Source of the DNA: Methylobacterium sp. UNC378MF
GTDB taxonomy: Bacteria > Pseudomonadota > Alphaproteobacteria > Rhizobiales > Beijerinckiaceae
Assembly (NCBI RefSeq): GCF_900103195.1
Contig: NZ_FMWU01000003.1
Location: 248,001 to 312,000 of the forward strand
Direction of reading: 5' to 3'
Length of the DNA stretch: 64,000 nucleotides
In this document: positions 8,087 through 17,047 of the stretch, in pieces
How positions within the stretch are numbered: the first letter of the stretch is position 1
Layout: every line of letters begins with the position of its first letter
Notes under the pieces: generated by a model
What the model was told of the DNA's origin: nothing
Databases searched by the model: none
What the model saw: the letters and a program-made list of their open reading frames with translations, nothing else
Translations under genes and position numbers: made by a program

Positions 8087-9169
8087 ATGTCGGAGCCGAT
8101 GCTTTCCATCTGGAATCAGCATCAGGTCCCGCACATGATGGACGTCCTCACCGTCGAATGGCTCGGTAAGCCATTGTGGATGTGGCTCGGATTCCACGTC
8201 CTGATCGCCTGCCTGCTCGCATTCGACCTCGGGCTCCTCCACCGCGACAAGGAGCACGAGATCGGCGTCCGGGAGAGCTTGGCCCTCACCGGTTTCTACC
8301 TCGCCCTCGGCCTCGCCTTCGGCGGCTGGATCTGGTGGTATCTCGGGCCGCAGTCCGGCCAGGAATATGTCACCGGCCTGGTGGTCGAGAAGTCGCTGTC
8401 GATGGACAACGTCTTCGTCATCGCCATGATCCTCACGGCACTGGGCGTCCCCCGGGCGGCCCAGCACCGGGTCCTGCTCTGGGGCATCCTGGCGGCGGTG
8501 GTGCTGCGCGGCCTGATGATCGGGCTCGGCGCCGCCCTGGTGCATGAGGTGCACTGGGTGCTGTCGCTGTTCGCGGCCTTCCTGATCTACGCCGGCCTGA
8601 AGATCCTGTTCTCGGGGGACGAGGAGGAGGGCGACTTCCAGAACAGCGCCGTCGTGCGCTGGTTCAAGACCACCTTCCGAGTCACTCCCGACCTGCACGG
8701 CCAGCGCTTCACGGTGCGCAAGACCGATCCGAAGACCGGCCGGGTCGCCCTGTACTTCACCCCGCTGGCACTTGCCCTGGTGCTGGTCAACGGTGCCGAC
8801 GTGATCTTCGCGGTCGACAGCGTCCCGGCGATCTTCGCGATCACCACGGACACGTTCGTGGTCTACACCTCCAACATCTTCGCGATCCTGGGCCTGCGCG
8901 CCCTCTACTTCGCGCTGGCCGCGATGGTCGACCGGTTCGCCTATCTGAAGACGGCCCTCGCCTTCATCCTGATCTTCATCGGCGCCAAGATCGTGGTGGC
9001 CGACACGTTCGGGCTGGTGACGGTGCCGCCGTGGGTCTCCCTGGTGGTGACCCTGACGCTGCTGGCGGCCGGCGTCTTCTACAGTCTCTGGCGGACCCGG
9101 ACCGACGCGCCGACTCCCTCGGCCTCGGAGGCCGGGCACCCCCACGAGGCCCGGGCCCACCGCGCCTGA
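8087..9169 (+). CDS. TerC/Alx-family integral membrane protein
   Basis: A protein of up to 360 residues with about nine hydrophobic helices and the TerC family hallmarks VVEKSLSMDNVFVIAMIL and ALVLVNGADVIFAVDSVPAI, whose membrane acidic residues are thought to contact metal ions. Family members (Alx, TerC, MeeF/MeeY) export Mn or metallate exoenzymes in bacteria. The start is ambiguous: ATG 8087, 8099 and 8135/8138 are all in frame, none with an ideal ribosome site. The first conserved helix begins at about residue 30. A hairpin immediately upstream may regulate translation. Confidence 0.85.
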   Translation: MSEPMLSIWNQHQVPHMMDVLTVEWLGKPLWMWLGFHVLIACLLAFDLGLLHRDKEHEIGVRESLALTGFYLALGLAFGGWIWWYLGPQSGQEYVTGLVVEKSLSMDNVFVIAMILTALGVPRAAQHRVLLWGILAAVVLRGLMIGLGAALVHEVHWVLSLFAAFLIYAGLKILFSGDEEEGDFQNSAVVRWFKTTFRVTPDLHGQRFTVRKTDPKTGRVALYFTPLALALVLVNGADVIFAVDSVPAIFAITTDTFVVYTSNIFAILGLRALYFALAAMVDRFAYLKTALAFILIFIGAKIVVADTFGLVTVPPWVSLVVTLTLLAAGVFYSLWRTRTDAPTPSASEAGHPHEARAHRA

Positions 9170-9182
9170 GGCGGACCAGCCC

Positions 9183-9938
9183 TCAGGCCGCCGGCAGCGC
9201 CGCGATCAGATCGCGCAGGGTGGTGATGGTCGAGGCATCGGCCACGCCGTCCACCCGCGCCGGGCGGAAATGGCGCTGGAACGCGGCGACCACCGCCTGG
9301 GTGTGTTCGTCAAACACCCCGGTCACCGGCTGGTCGTAGCCGTAGAGCGCGAACATCGCCTGCAGCGCCTCGACGGGTTGACCAGCGTCGCCCCGCGCGA
9401 AGAACCGGCCGTCCTGCAGGCGGGCGGGGGGCACGTGATGACCCACCCCCGCCGCGGCGAGGCGCTCCCACGGGAAGGTCTCTCCCGGATCCTCCTTGCG
9501 CTCGGGCGCGATGTCGGAATGGGCGAGCACGCGCTCCGGCGGGATCGGCCAGCGGCCGAGGATGTCCCGGGCCAGCGCGATCACCGCGTCGACCTGCGCC
9601 TCCGGATAGGGCGGCAGGCCGCCGGCATGGCCCGGATGGACGATCTCGATCCCGATCGACCGGGAATTGACGTCGGTCTCGCCCTTCCAGGCGCCGGCGC
9701 CGGCATGCCAGGCCCGGCGGCCCTCCGGCACCATCTGAACGATTCCGCCATCCTCGAACACGAGATAGTGGGCCGAGACCTCGCTCAGCGGATCGCGCAG
9801 GCGTGCCAGGGCGGCGGCCCCGCTCTCCATCCCGGTGTAGTGCAGGATCAGCAGGTCGAGCGGTCCCGTGCGGCGGGCGCCGTGGTTCGGCGAGGGCGCG
9901 ACGCGGCGGGCGAGGGGGCTGTCCGGATTCAGCGTCAT
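9183..9938 (-). CDS. N-acetylmuramoyl-L-alanine amidase (AmiD/AmpD type) with PG-binding domain
   Basis: A 251-residue enzyme that hydrolyses the amide between MurNAc and the peptide stem. The Amidase_2 domain (about 25-170) shows the zinc ligands in LLILHYTGM and VLAHSDIAPERKEDPG, and GIEIVHPG in between. A C-terminal peptidoglycan-binding_1 domain (about 185-245) carries GYDQPVTGVFDEHTQAVVAAF. No signal peptide is obvious at the start MTLNPDSPL, so it may act in the cytoplasm on recycled muropeptides, as AmpD does. It converges with terC 13 nt away. Confidence 0.88.
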   Translation of the reverse strand: MTLNPDSPLARRVAPSPNHGARRTGPLDLLILHYTGMESGAAALARLRDPLSEVSAHYLVFEDGGIVQMVPEGRRAWHAGAGAWKGETDVNSRSIGIEIVHPGHAGGLPPYPEAQVDAVIALARDILGRWPIPPERVLAHSDIAPERKEDPGETFPWERLAAAGVGHHVPPARLQDGRFFARGDAGQPVEALQAMFALYGYDQPVTGVFDEHTQAVVAAFQRHFRPARVDGVADASTITTLRDLIAALPAA

Positions 9939-10042
9939 GCCGGGCTTGTGCCACGGTTGGAGCCGCGACGCACCGGATCGCGCGGAACGCGGCGCGTTAC
10001 CCGGCGCGCGTCCTCACCTGCTCGGATCCGGCGGCGCGAGAC

Positions 10043-10783
10043 TCACCGCAGCCCGCGCTCCTGCGCGATCCGGTCGTAGGCCGCGTTGATCGCGGCGAGC
10101 CGCCGGGTGGCGATGGCCACCGCCTCCGTCGGAAGACCGCGGGCCAGCGCCCGATCCGGGTGATGCTCGGCCACCAGCGCGCGATGGCGCGCCTTCACGG
10201 CGGCGTCGTCCGCCGCACGGTCGAGCCCGAGGACGCCGTAGGGATCGTCCGGCAGCCGCACGTGCCGGGCGGCGATGCGCCGGAACGCGGCCTCGTCGAA
10301 GCCGAAAATTCCGGAGACCGCGCGCAGGTAGCGCTCCTCGGCCTCGTGCAGCGCACCGTCGGCGCCCGCGATCTGGAACAGGCCGTCGAGCACGTCCTCC
10401 AGCAGGGCCGGCTCGTCGCCGAAGGTCGTCGCCAGCTGGCGTGCGTAGGCCTCGAAGCCGTTCGTGGTCTTCTTGGCGAGGTCGAACAGGCGCTCCACAC
10501 CCGGGCGCGCCGCGGGCTCCACCCGCACGACCCGACCAAAGGCCTCGACTTCCGAGGGCAGCACGACGCCGTCGGACTTGGCCATCTTGGCGGCGAGGGC
10601 CACGAGGCCCGTGGTGAACACGACGTCGCGCGGCGTCCGCCCGAAGGGCGCGCCGACCCGGTCCATCAGGAAATGGCCCGCAACGCCCCCGATCAGCGCC
10701 CCGAGCGGGCCACCGATCGCGAGGCCGAAGCCCGCGCCGCCGAGCTTGCCCCAGACGCCCTGAGACTTGGTCTCCTGGCTCAT
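10043..10783 (-). CDS. djlA: DjlA-like J-domain co-chaperone with TerB-like domain
   Basis: A 246-residue protein. The N-terminal glycine-rich hydrophobic stretch GAGFGLAIGGPLGALIGGVAGH could span or sit in the membrane, as in DjlA. The middle is a TerB-like helical domain (about 55-165). The C-terminal J-domain (about 178-245) contains DPYGVLGLDRAADDAAVKARH and AEHHPDRA, a J-domain in which HHPD carries the essential HPD tripeptide. It would stimulate DnaK. The start at 10783 (MSQETKSQG) fits better than the longer frame. Confidence 0.87.
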   Translation of the reverse strand: MSQETKSQGVWGKLGGAGFGLAIGGPLGALIGGVAGHFLMDRVGAPFGRTPRDVVFTTGLVALAAKMAKSDGVVLPSEVEAFGRVVRVEPAARPGVERLFDLAKKTTNGFEAYARQLATTFGDEPALLEDVLDGLFQIAGADGALHEAEERYLRAVSGIFGFDEAAFRRIAARHVRLPDDPYGVLGLDRAADDAAVKARHRALVAEHHPDRALARGLPTEAVAIATRRLAAINAAYDRIAQERGLR

Positions 10784-10935
10784 GGGCGACCCGGTCCCGG
10801 CGCTGATCCTCGGCTCGGTTCTGTCATCGGGGGCGGCGTGGTTCCGGCGCCGGAACGCACCCGGCCGAGCGACGGGATAGCCGCTCTGCACGCCGCGAGG
10901 AAGGGCCGGGACGCGCCCGGCCCGCCCAGCTCAGC

Positions 10936-11205
10936 TTAGCGGCAATAGACGTTGCCGTAGGCGTCGCGATACGTGCCATAGGGGCAGCGCGGCGCGGTCG
11001 AGGCCCCCACGATGGCGCCGCCGGCGCCGCCGATCGCGGCACCCGCCAGGGCGCCGCCCGCGCGGCCGGTGGCGGCCGCGCCGATTGCCGCACCGGTCAG
11101 GGCGCCGAGGCCCGCACCGCCCAGAGCCCGGTCTTCCGGGGTGTTGCAGCCGGCGAGCGAGAGGGCGGCGATGGTGGCGAGGGCGGCTGCCGTCAGCTTC
11201 TTCAT
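10936..11205 (-). CDS. Small glycine-zipper lipoprotein
   Basis: An 89-residue lipoprotein. The signal peptide MKKLTAAALATIAALSLAGC ends in a clear lipobox with Cys20 as the lipidated residue. Residues 28-70 are a Gly/Ala zipper (GLGALTGAAIGAAATGRAGG) like the YMGG-type proteins that associate with membranes. The C-terminus PRCPYGTYRDAYGNVYCR has two cysteines. The start at 11205 is chosen from the lysine-rich n-region. Function is unknown; an envelope location is likely. Confidence 0.82.
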   Translation of the reverse strand: MKKLTAAALATIAALSLAGCNTPEDRALGGAGLGALTGAAIGAAATGRAGGALAGAAIGGAGGAIVGASTAPRCPYGTYRDAYGNVYCR

Positions 11206-11426
11206 GGTCCCCAGAACTCCCTTGTGCATTCAGTCCGGCCTGTGGCCGTGATCGCGGCGGATCGCCCCGAGCTTAGCAGGAAAGGAATGTCGGCCATACG
11301 GCTAAGGTTCCATCGGCTGCGCCATGAGTTGCACCGGGTTCCCGTCTCGCCCTATGCCACGGTCCAGAGGCGGCGCTCCGGCCGGGGTACCGCAGAGCCA
11401 TATCCGGCACCACGTCCGAGGATCCC

Positions 11427-12074
11427 ATGCCGACAGCCACCACGATCGTCCGCCGGGCCGCGGTGCGCGCCGACCGTGTCGCCGATACGGTGACCCTCGA
11501 TCGCGCGGCCCGGGACGCCGTTGCGGGATCCCTGGTCGGGGAGGGCGGGCTCGCCTTCGACGTCGCGCTCACCAAGGCCGCGGCCCTGGAAGACGGCGAC
11601 GCCCTGCGCCTCGACGACGGTCGTCTCATCGCGGTGCAGGCGGCCGCCGAGGACCTCCTGGAGGTGCGCGCCGAGAATCCGGTCCGCCTGCTGCGCCTGG
11701 CCTGGCAGCTCGGCGGCAGCCACGTGGACGCCGAGATCGGCGCGGACGTGCTCTACGTCCCGGCTACCCCTGCCGCGGCCGAACTCGTGCGCGGGCAGGG
11801 CTGCGTCGCGACCCCGGTCTCCCGCGCCTTCCGGCCCGAGCACGCCGCCCACGATCACAGCACCTGCGGGCACGATCACGGCCACGATCATCATGCCCAC
11901 CATGATCACGGCCACGATCATCACGGGCCCGATCACGCGCATGACCATGGTCACAGCCATGAGCACGGCCATGAGCACAGCCACGAACACGAACACCATC
12001 GCGAGCACGGGCACCAGAATCACGGTCATGATCACGGCCACGTGCACGGTCCCGGCTGCGGCCACGATCATTAG
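11427..12074 (+). CDS. ureE: UreE-like metallochaperone with a His-rich tail
   Basis: A 215-residue protein. Residues 1-140 match UreE, the urease nickel metallochaperone: VTLDRAARD, then GLAFDVALTKAAALEDGDAL, LDDGRLIAVQAA and RLLRLAWQLGGSHVDAEI. The last 75 residues are an extreme nickel-binding tail with about 34 histidines in HDHG/HEHS repeats and two cysteines. In UreE such tails store Ni. No urease structural gene or other accessory gene lies within the neighbouring genes, so this is an isolated copy. It could feed urease encoded elsewhere or act as a general Ni/Zn buffer. Confidence 0.85.
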   Translation: MPTATTIVRRAAVRADRVADTVTLDRAARDAVAGSLVGEGGLAFDVALTKAAALEDGDALRLDDGRLIAVQAAAEDLLEVRAENPVRLLRLAWQLGGSHVDAEIGADVLYVPATPAAAELVRGQGCVATPVSRAFRPEHAAHDHSTCGHDHGHDHHAHHDHGHDHHGPDHAHDHGHSHEHGHEHSHEHEHHREHGHQNHGHDHGHVHGPGCGHDH

Positions 12075-12083
12075 CCTTTGAAC

Positions 12084-12116
12084 CCGGCCCGGGGCGGCGC
12101 CGGTAGACCGGGCCGG
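12084..12116. terminator. Possible stem-loop between convergent ureE and GFA genes
   Basis: CCGGCCC (12084-12090) pairs with GGGCCGG (12110-12116) in the short gap between two convergent genes. No U-run follows on either strand, so terminator function is uncertain. Confidence 0.3.
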
Positions 12117-12175
12117 TCAGACGGGACCGATCGAGGACTCCATGCCGGCCTCCGACCCCGGACGGCCCGCGGCCG

Positions 12176-12601
12176 TCACCCTGCGGGAATGAAGCGCAGC
12201 GTGCCGGCGCGGCGCGTGGGCTGGCCGGTATCGTTCGTGTGATTGACGCCGTCCATCACCGGAACCTCCGGGAAATCGAAGGGGCTGACCCCGTCCAGGC
12301 AGGCGACGTTGACGGCGTGAACGTTCGGGTCCGACCGCCGCTGATGATGCGTGTAGACGCCGCAGCGGGAGCAGAAGAAGTGCTGCGCCACCCCGGTATG
12401 GAACCGGTAGGTCGTCAGCGCCTCCGCACCCTGCAGGATCCTCACCCCGCCCGGCTGCGCCATGACGACGACGGCGCCGCGCATGCGGCAATACGAGCAG
12501 GTGCATCGGCGGATCGTCGCGAGATCGTCGCTGAGGGCCGCCTCGAAGCGCACGGCGCCGCAATGACACCGCCCGGTCCGGATCGTCGCATCGTCCGCCA
12601 T
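12176..12601 (-). CDS. GFA/CENP-V-fold zinc enzyme
   Basis: A 141-residue protein of the glutathione-dependent formaldehyde-activating (GFA/CENP-V) fold. The conserved zinc ligands are visible: GRCHCGAVRFEA, CTCSYCRMRGAVV and FFCSRCGVYTHHQ. Many members bind S-hydroxymethylglutathione or related thiol adducts, but the activity of most paralogs is untested. In a methylotroph a formaldehyde-related role is attractive yet unproven. No formaldehyde pathway gene is adjacent. Confidence 0.85.
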   Translation of the reverse strand: MADDATIRTGRCHCGAVRFEAALSDDLATIRRCTCSYCRMRGAVVVMAQPGGVRILQGAEALTTYRFHTGVAQHFFCSRCGVYTHHQRRSDPNVHAVNVACLDGVSPFDFPEVPVMDGVNHTNDTGQPTRRAGTLRFIPAG

Positions 12602-12767
12602 GATGCTGGTGCCCCCGTGCGATTTCCTGGGATCCGGCTCAGCGACCGGTCCAACAGGCCCCCGACGGTCTAGGTGCGAGCGAGGATCCCGACAATCGTC
12701 ATGTCTTCACACGGCCTGTGAGGAAAACTCACGCGCCGACGCCTCGGGAGACCGCGATCGCCGCCGG

Positions 12768-12983
12768 TCACAGGCGCTTCGGCACGGGCCTGCGGCAGTA
12801 CAGGCTCGCCGCCTCGGCAGACAGGCTGTCCTGGACGGCCACGCACTGGTCGAGGGTGAGGCCGATGCTGGCCGCGTAGGGCTCGTTCGGCGACAGCGCC
12901 GCGTGGGCGAGGGCCGCCAGGTACAGCAGGAACGCCGCGGCCGCCCCGATCACCGCCGCGACGACCGCACGGTTCAGCAGCAT
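12768..12983 (-). CDS. Small membrane protein (71 aa), unknown
   Basis: MLLNRAVVAAVIGAAAAFLL begins one hydrophobic helix (about 5-29). A hydrophilic C-terminal part follows with two cysteines (LTLDQCVAVQDSLS and SLYCRRP). GGAG precedes the ATG at 12983. It could be a signal-anchored or secreted peptide. No family recognised. It is the first of three tiny same-strand membrane ORFs. Confidence 0.55.
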   Translation of the reverse strand: MLLNRAVVAAVIGAAAAFLLYLAALAHAALSPNEPYAASIGLTLDQCVAVQDSLSAEAASLYCRRPVPKRL

Positions 12984-12996
12984 CTCCGGCGCCCGC

Positions 12997-13092
12997 TCAT
13001 GGCATCCCGACCAGCAGCAGCGCGAGCACGAGCACCGTGAGCCCCACGCCGATCAACGCCACGGCGGTGTAATCGCGTCCGGGCCGGTGCAT
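12997..13092 (-). CDS. Tiny single-helix membrane peptide (31 aa)
   Basis: MHRPGRDYTAVALIGVGLTV then more hydrophobic residues to the stop: a short basic head and one transmembrane helix. An in-frame ATG at 13119 would add nine residues. No strong ribosome-binding site distinguishes the starts. It lies 13 nt upstream of the 71-aa ORF on the same strand. Function is unknown. Confidence 0.4.
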   Translation of the reverse strand: MHRPGRDYTAVALIGVGLTVLVLALLLVGMP

Positions 13093-13163
13093 GGTGGTGC
13101 GACCTGAACGGGTCATCATCCGCGCGCCGGGTCCTTGTCGTGGATCCGTGTCCCGGGGCCGAC

Positions 13164-13283
13164 TCACTGCAGCAGGCCCCACAGGCCCGTAGCCAGTCCG
13201 AAGGTGAGCGAGAGCATCGCTGCGCAGATCAGGACGCGATCGATCACGCGGGCGGCCCGACCCTCCGGCTGAACGTCGATCAT
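13164..13283 (-). CDS. Tiny single-helix membrane peptide (39 aa)
   Basis: From ATG 13283 the minus strand encodes MIDVQPEGRAARVIDRVLIC followed by a hydrophobic helix ending in FGLATGLWGLLQ and a stop at 13164. A clear GGAG lies 8 nt before the ATG, the best ribosome site among the three small ORFs here. The layout is an acidic/basic head plus one membrane span. It could be a stress-type small membrane protein; function unknown. Confidence 0.5.
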   Translation of the reverse strand: MIDVQPEGRAARVIDRVLICAAMLSLTFGLATGLWGLLQ

Positions 13284-13475
13284 AGCGCGGTCTCCTCAAG
13301 GCCAGACTGACGACGGCCTGTTGCTGGCCTGTGTCGGCCCGTCGTCGGGAAACGGGTTCGTGTCTCCGCTCGGCAGGGGCCGGCCCGAACGGGAATCGGC
13401 CGCGGCGCGGCGCCAGGGCAGCGGAACACCCTGGTCACCGTTCAGTTGGACCGGCATCCCAACCGGAGACGACGC

Positions 13476-14351
13476 GTGACCACGGATCCGCTGCACAAGT
13501 ATCCCCGCCCGCCCTTCGCGGCGCAGCCCCAGAGCTTCCCCGGCATGACCGGGCGCATGGAGCCGGAACCCGACCACGGCGAGGCGAGCTACAAGGGCTC
13601 GGGCAAGCTGACCGGTCAGGCGGCGCTGATCACCGGCGGCGACAGCGGCATCGGCCGCGCGGTCGCCATCGCCTTCGCGCGGGAGGGGGCGGACGTCGCC
13701 ATCTCCTACCTGCCGCACGAGCAGGCCGACGCGGAAGCGGTCGCCCAATGGATCGAGAAGGCGGGACGGCGCGCGCTGCTGCTGCCGGGCGACCTCAAGG
13801 ACGCCGCCTACGCACGCCAGATCGTCGCCCGCACGGTGGAGACGTTCGGCCGCCTGGACGTGCTGGTCAACAACGGCGCGTTCCAGCAGCCGAACGCGGA
13901 CCTCGCCGGAATCGACGACACCGTGTTCGAGGACCATTTCCGCACCAACGTGTTCGGCCCGTTCTACGTGACCAAGGCGGCGCTCGCCCATCTGAAGCCC
14001 GGCGCCTCGGTGATCTTCACCTCGTCGGTGAATTCCAAGCATCCGATGCCGTCGCTCCTGGCTTACAGCGCCACCAAGGGCGCCCTGAGCAACATGGTGC
14101 TGAGTCTGGCCCAGCTGCTTGCCGAGACAGGCGTGCGCGTGAACGGCGTGCTGCCCGGGCCCATCTGGACCCCGTTCATTCCCTCCGGGATGAGCCAGGA
14201 TTCGGTGAAATCCTTCGGCAGCCAGGTGCCGTTCGGCCGGCCCGGACAACCGGCCGAACTCGCCTCGGCCTACGTGATGCTGGCCTCGGAGGAGAGCAGC
14301 TACACATCGGGCGCGCTCGTCACGGTGGCCGGTGCCATGCCGGTGTTCTGA
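13476..14351 (+). CDS. SDR-family oxidoreductase (YghA/Gsp39-like)
   Basis: A 291-residue short-chain dehydrogenase with the long N-terminal extension (about 45 residues, PRPPFAAQPQSFPGMTGRM) typical of the YghA/general-stress-protein-39 branch. The Rossmann motif is ALITGGDSGIGRAVA. The catalytic set includes NNGAFQQ (NNAG position with Gly in place of Ala), Ser in IFTSSVNS and the YSATKGA Tyr-x3-Lys. GTG 13476 is preferred because GGAG lies 7 nt before it, ahead of the TTG at 13446. Substrate unknown; homologs are often induced by stress. Confidence 0.85.
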   Translation: MTTDPLHKYPRPPFAAQPQSFPGMTGRMEPEPDHGEASYKGSGKLTGQAALITGGDSGIGRAVAIAFAREGADVAISYLPHEQADAEAVAQWIEKAGRRALLLPGDLKDAAYARQIVARTVETFGRLDVLVNNGAFQQPNADLAGIDDTVFEDHFRTNVFGPFYVTKAALAHLKPGASVIFTSSVNSKHPMPSLLAYSATKGALSNMVLSLAQLLAETGVRVNGVLPGPIWTPFIPSGMSQDSVKSFGSQVPFGRPGQPAELASAYVMLASEESSYTSGALVTVAGAMPVF

Positions 14352-14406
14352 CACGCCGCCTGGACAGCACCCACAACGGCGGGTGCCGTCCGGGCCGACG
14401 GCGGTC

Positions 14407-16080
14407 TCAGGCGGCACGCATCTCGGCGAGAAAGCGCATGACTTCGGCGCGCAGGGCCTCGGCGCTGCGGCAGACATCGCCGGCGGCTGCACCGACCTCG
14501 CCGGCCACGCGGCGCGTTGCCTCCGCGGCGGCCGAGGTGGAGACGACGTTCTGGCTCACGGAATCGGTTCCGCGGGCCGCCTCGTCGATATTCTGCGCGA
14601 TGTGCCCCGTGGCGAACCGCTGCTGCTCGACGGCCGCTGCGATGGCGCTAGCGATGGCGTTCATCGTGTCGACCGTGCCGCCGATCGTGCGGACCGCGTG
14701 AACCGCCTGTGTGGTCTCCCCCTGGATTGCGGCGATCTGGGCGGTGATCTCCTCGGTGGCTTTCGCGGTCTGCCCGGCCAAACCCTTCACCTCGGCGGCG
14801 ACCACCGCGAATCCGCGTCCCGACGCGCCGGCCCGCGCCGCCTCGATCGTCGCGTTCAGCGCCAGGAGGTTCGTCTGCTCGGCGATCGCCGAGATGATCC
14901 GCACGACCTCCCCGATCTTCTCCGCCGCCCCTGCCAGCCCGCGGATCTGTCGATCGGTCCGCTCCGCCTCGGTCACGGCCTGACGGGCGATCTCGGCCGA
15001 CTTGGTGACCTGCCCGCTGATCTCCCCGATCGAGACCGACAGTTCCTCGGTGGCCGCCGCCACCGTCTGCACGTTGGTCGCGGCCTGCTGCGCGGCGCCG
15101 GCTGCCGAACCGGCCTGCTGCGCCGCCTCCGCGGCGGTGGCCGACATCGCCCGGCAGGCCTCGCGCATGCCGGAGGCCGCGCCGTCGACCTGCGCCAGGA
15201 GTTCGCTCGCCTCGGCATCGAAGCTGCGGGTCACCGCCTCCATCCAGCGGGCGCGCTCCTGCCGGCGCTCCTGCTCCGCCAGTTGTTCGGATGACAGCGT
15301 CTGCGCCTGAATCATGCTGTCCCGGAACACGCCGGCAGCCTCGGCCATCTGGCCGATCTCGTCGCGCCGGCCGCGCCCCGGGATGTCGACACCCATCTCG
15401 CCACCCGCGAGCCGATGCAGGGCCGACGTGAAGGCGCTCAGCGGGCGCGTGATGCTGCGCGCCAGCAGGAATCCCACCACCCCGATCCCGATCGCGAGGG
15501 GCGTCAGCCAGAGCAGGGTGGTGACCATCCGCGCCCGGTCCATGGCATGGATGTCGTCCACGTAGAGCGCGGAGTTGATGACCCAGTGCCACGGCTCGTA
15601 GGCGAGCGAGTAGGCGACCTTCGGGGCCGGCTCGGTCTCGCCGAGCCGAGCCCAGCGGTACTCGGTGAAGTCGCCGCCCGCCTGGGCGCGCTGGATCATC
15701 GTCCAGACGAAGGTCTTCTTCATCGCCGCGTCATCGCGCGACCGAGTGCCTTCGATCTTGGGATCGGGATGCACGACGTTGCGGCCGATATTGCCCGGAG
15801 CCGAGCTGTAGACGAAGACGTAGTCGCTGCCGTTGTAGCGCATCGCCCGCAGGGCATCGGCGGCACGCCGTTGTGCCTCGTCGGCCGTGATGACTCCAGC
15901 CTCCGCCTGACGGGCGAACGCCGCCACGATGCCGTGCGCCGACTCGACCTGGGCGCGGATGGCGGCCTTACGGCCGTCCATCATCACCGGGCCAACGGAG
16001 GATACCTGAATGCCCACGATCCCTATGAATGCCAGCAAAATGCCGCCGACAAGATAAAACAATTTACTTCCAATTGTCAT
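14407..16080 (-). CDS. Methyl-accepting chemotaxis protein (Cache-HAMP-MCP)
   Basis: A 557-residue transmembrane chemoreceptor. TM1 is about 7-29. The periplasmic sCache_2-type domain (about 35-185) includes [13 protein letters not shown] and the [17 protein letters not shown] segment. TM2 is about 187-208, followed by HAMP (209-262). The cytoplasmic signalling hairpin holds the conserved tip [18 protein letters not shown]. No C-terminal CheR-docking pentapeptide is seen. The ligand cannot be assigned; Cache_2 domains commonly bind small carboxylates. The upstream region is unusually AT-rich for this genome, as expected for a promoter. Confidence 0.9.
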   Translation of the reverse strand: MTIGSKLFYLVGGILLAFIGIVGIQVSSVGPVMMDGRKAAIRAQVESAHGIVAAFARQAEAGVITADEAQRRAADALRAMRYNGSDYVFVYSSAPGNIGRNVVHPDPKIEGTRSRDDAAMKKTFVWTMIQRAQAGGDFTEYRWARLGETEPAPKVAYSLAYEPWHWVINSALYVDDIHAMDRARMVTTLLWLTPLAIGIGVVGFLLARSITRPLSAFTSALHRLAGGEMGVDIPGRGRRDEIGQMAEAAGVFRDSMIQAQTLSSEQLAEQERRQERARWMEAVTRSFDAEASELLAQVDGAASGMREACRAMSATAAEAAQQAGSAAGAAQQAATNVQTVAAATEELSVSIGEISGQVTKSAEIARQAVTEAERTDRQIRGLAGAAEKIGEVVRIISAIAEQTNLLALNATIEAARAGASGRGFAVVAAEVKGLAGQTAKATEEITAQIAAIQGETTQAVHAVRTIGGTVDTMNAIASAIAAAVEQQRFATGHIAQNIDEAARGTDSVSQNVVSTSAAAEATRRVAGEVGAAAGDVCRSAEALRAEVMRFLAEMRAA

Positions 16081-16480
16081 TTCCTATATTCCCGCCAATA
16101 AATGGACATCTCAAAGTTTTATCGAAAACGAATCGGCGATCATCAAGCATCGCATGAGAACATTATCTCAGGTATTCTTGGAATCATTCCATGCTAACCG
16201 CACATGCGTGCCATGCCACGGCATGATCTTCGGGGCCCGCGCGACGTCCAAGGAACGACCGTCACGACCGGCCGGCGCGCCGACCGATGCCGCCTCGCCG
16301 TGCCGGTCGCCCTTACGGGCTGCCCGCGACGCCGGCGACGGCTCGGCCGGCACCGCATGTCGTTTCGCCGGTTGGCATCCGGTGATATCCGATGCCCTCC
16401 CGCGCCCTTCATCGGCCTCCGGGCGCGCGGCGCCCCGGCGGGACGCATCGCGAGGGGGAACACGGCACGGATCAAGGAAC
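16081..16480. other. Intergenic region upstream of the MCP and of the native dusA start
   Basis: This 400-bp stretch has an AT-rich half (16081-16210) that probably carries the chemoreceptor promoter. The GC-rich remainder leads into the displaced dusA start at 16481. I see no convincing gene or RNA in it. Confidence 0.5.
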
Positions 16481-16789
16481 GTGACGGCGGCTGACGAACG
16501 CGGTGCACGGGCGGGATGGCGCTTTTCCGTCGCCCCGATGAGGGACTGGACGGACTAGTGCCTCTCCGCGCTCTGCAAATGCGGCTGCGGCCCGGCCATG
16601 CTGTACGGATACAGTACCGAAATCAGCCGCCTGGAGGGAATCGAGCCTCAGCACGGCGACCACGGCCTCCGGCCCATCCCGCGTGCCGAGCCGGATCAGC
16701 CGGGCCGCGCCCTCGGGCCCGATCTGCAGCGGACAGCCCGTGGTGAAGGGTGCCGCCGCGATGGCGGCGGGGTCGAGGATGAGGGTCAT
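16472..16789 (-). CDS. Small hypothetical protein (105 aa) at the element boundary
   Basis: From ATG 16789 (preceded by GGAAGG) the product begins MTLILDPAAIAAAPFTTGCP and continues with IGPEGAARLIRLGTRDGPEA. Composition and third-position GC look coding. No family is recognised. Its last 30 or so codons are the antisense of the dusA-derived direct repeat (VRPVPHRGDGKAPS). So its C-terminus is created by the integration junction and may not be native. Confidence 0.45.
   Translation of the reverse strand: MTLILDPAAIAAAPFTTGCPLQIGPEGAARLIRLGTRDGPEAVVAVLRLDSLQAADFGTVSVQHGRAAAAFAERGEALVRPVPHRGDGKAPSRPCTAFVSRRHVP
16481..16558 (+). pseudogene. dusA: Displaced native 5' end of dusA
   Basis: GTG 16481 opens a frame reading (M)TAADERGARAGWRFSVAPMR-DWTD and then hits TAG at 16556. 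Residues GWRFSVAPM-DWTD are identical to the start of intact dusA at 18954. AAGGA precedes the GTG. I interpret this as the original dusA start, separated from the rest of the gene by an integrative element that supplied a new 5' end. Confidence 0.7.
16514..16555 (+). repeat. Left direct repeat (att-like), copy of dusA codons
   Basis: These 42 bases match 18954-18995 at 41 positions (one G/T difference). They begin GGATGGCGCTTTTCC and end GGACTGGACGGAC. The repeat encodes the dusA GWRFSVAPM region, a known site of integration for phages and integrative elements, and so marks the left attachment site of the remnant. Confidence 0.75.
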
Positions 16790-17047
16790 GGCCGGCCTTC
16801 CGGTGCCTCGATCACCGTCTACATCTGCCGCCCTGGCCGTGGCGTCCCCATGCCGGGCCTTCGGCCTCCGGAGGTGCGTCGTGGGTGAGACCACCTCGAG
16901 TCGCCCGGCCCATCCCGCCACGGGGCTCGCGCGCCTCCCGGTCCGGACCGCCCGCCGGCAAGCCCGCGGTCCGGCTGGTGTCTCCGTCCTGCCAGTTCGC
17001 CATCTCCTCCGTCTTGCCCCGGTGCCGTTACCCTGCACCGCAGCGTT

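Noticed and set aside
11840..12070. CRISPR-like or microsatellite array in the His-codon repeats
   Set aside because: The short CAC/CAT-GAC repeats are codons of the UreE tail in one open frame, not spaced direct repeats.
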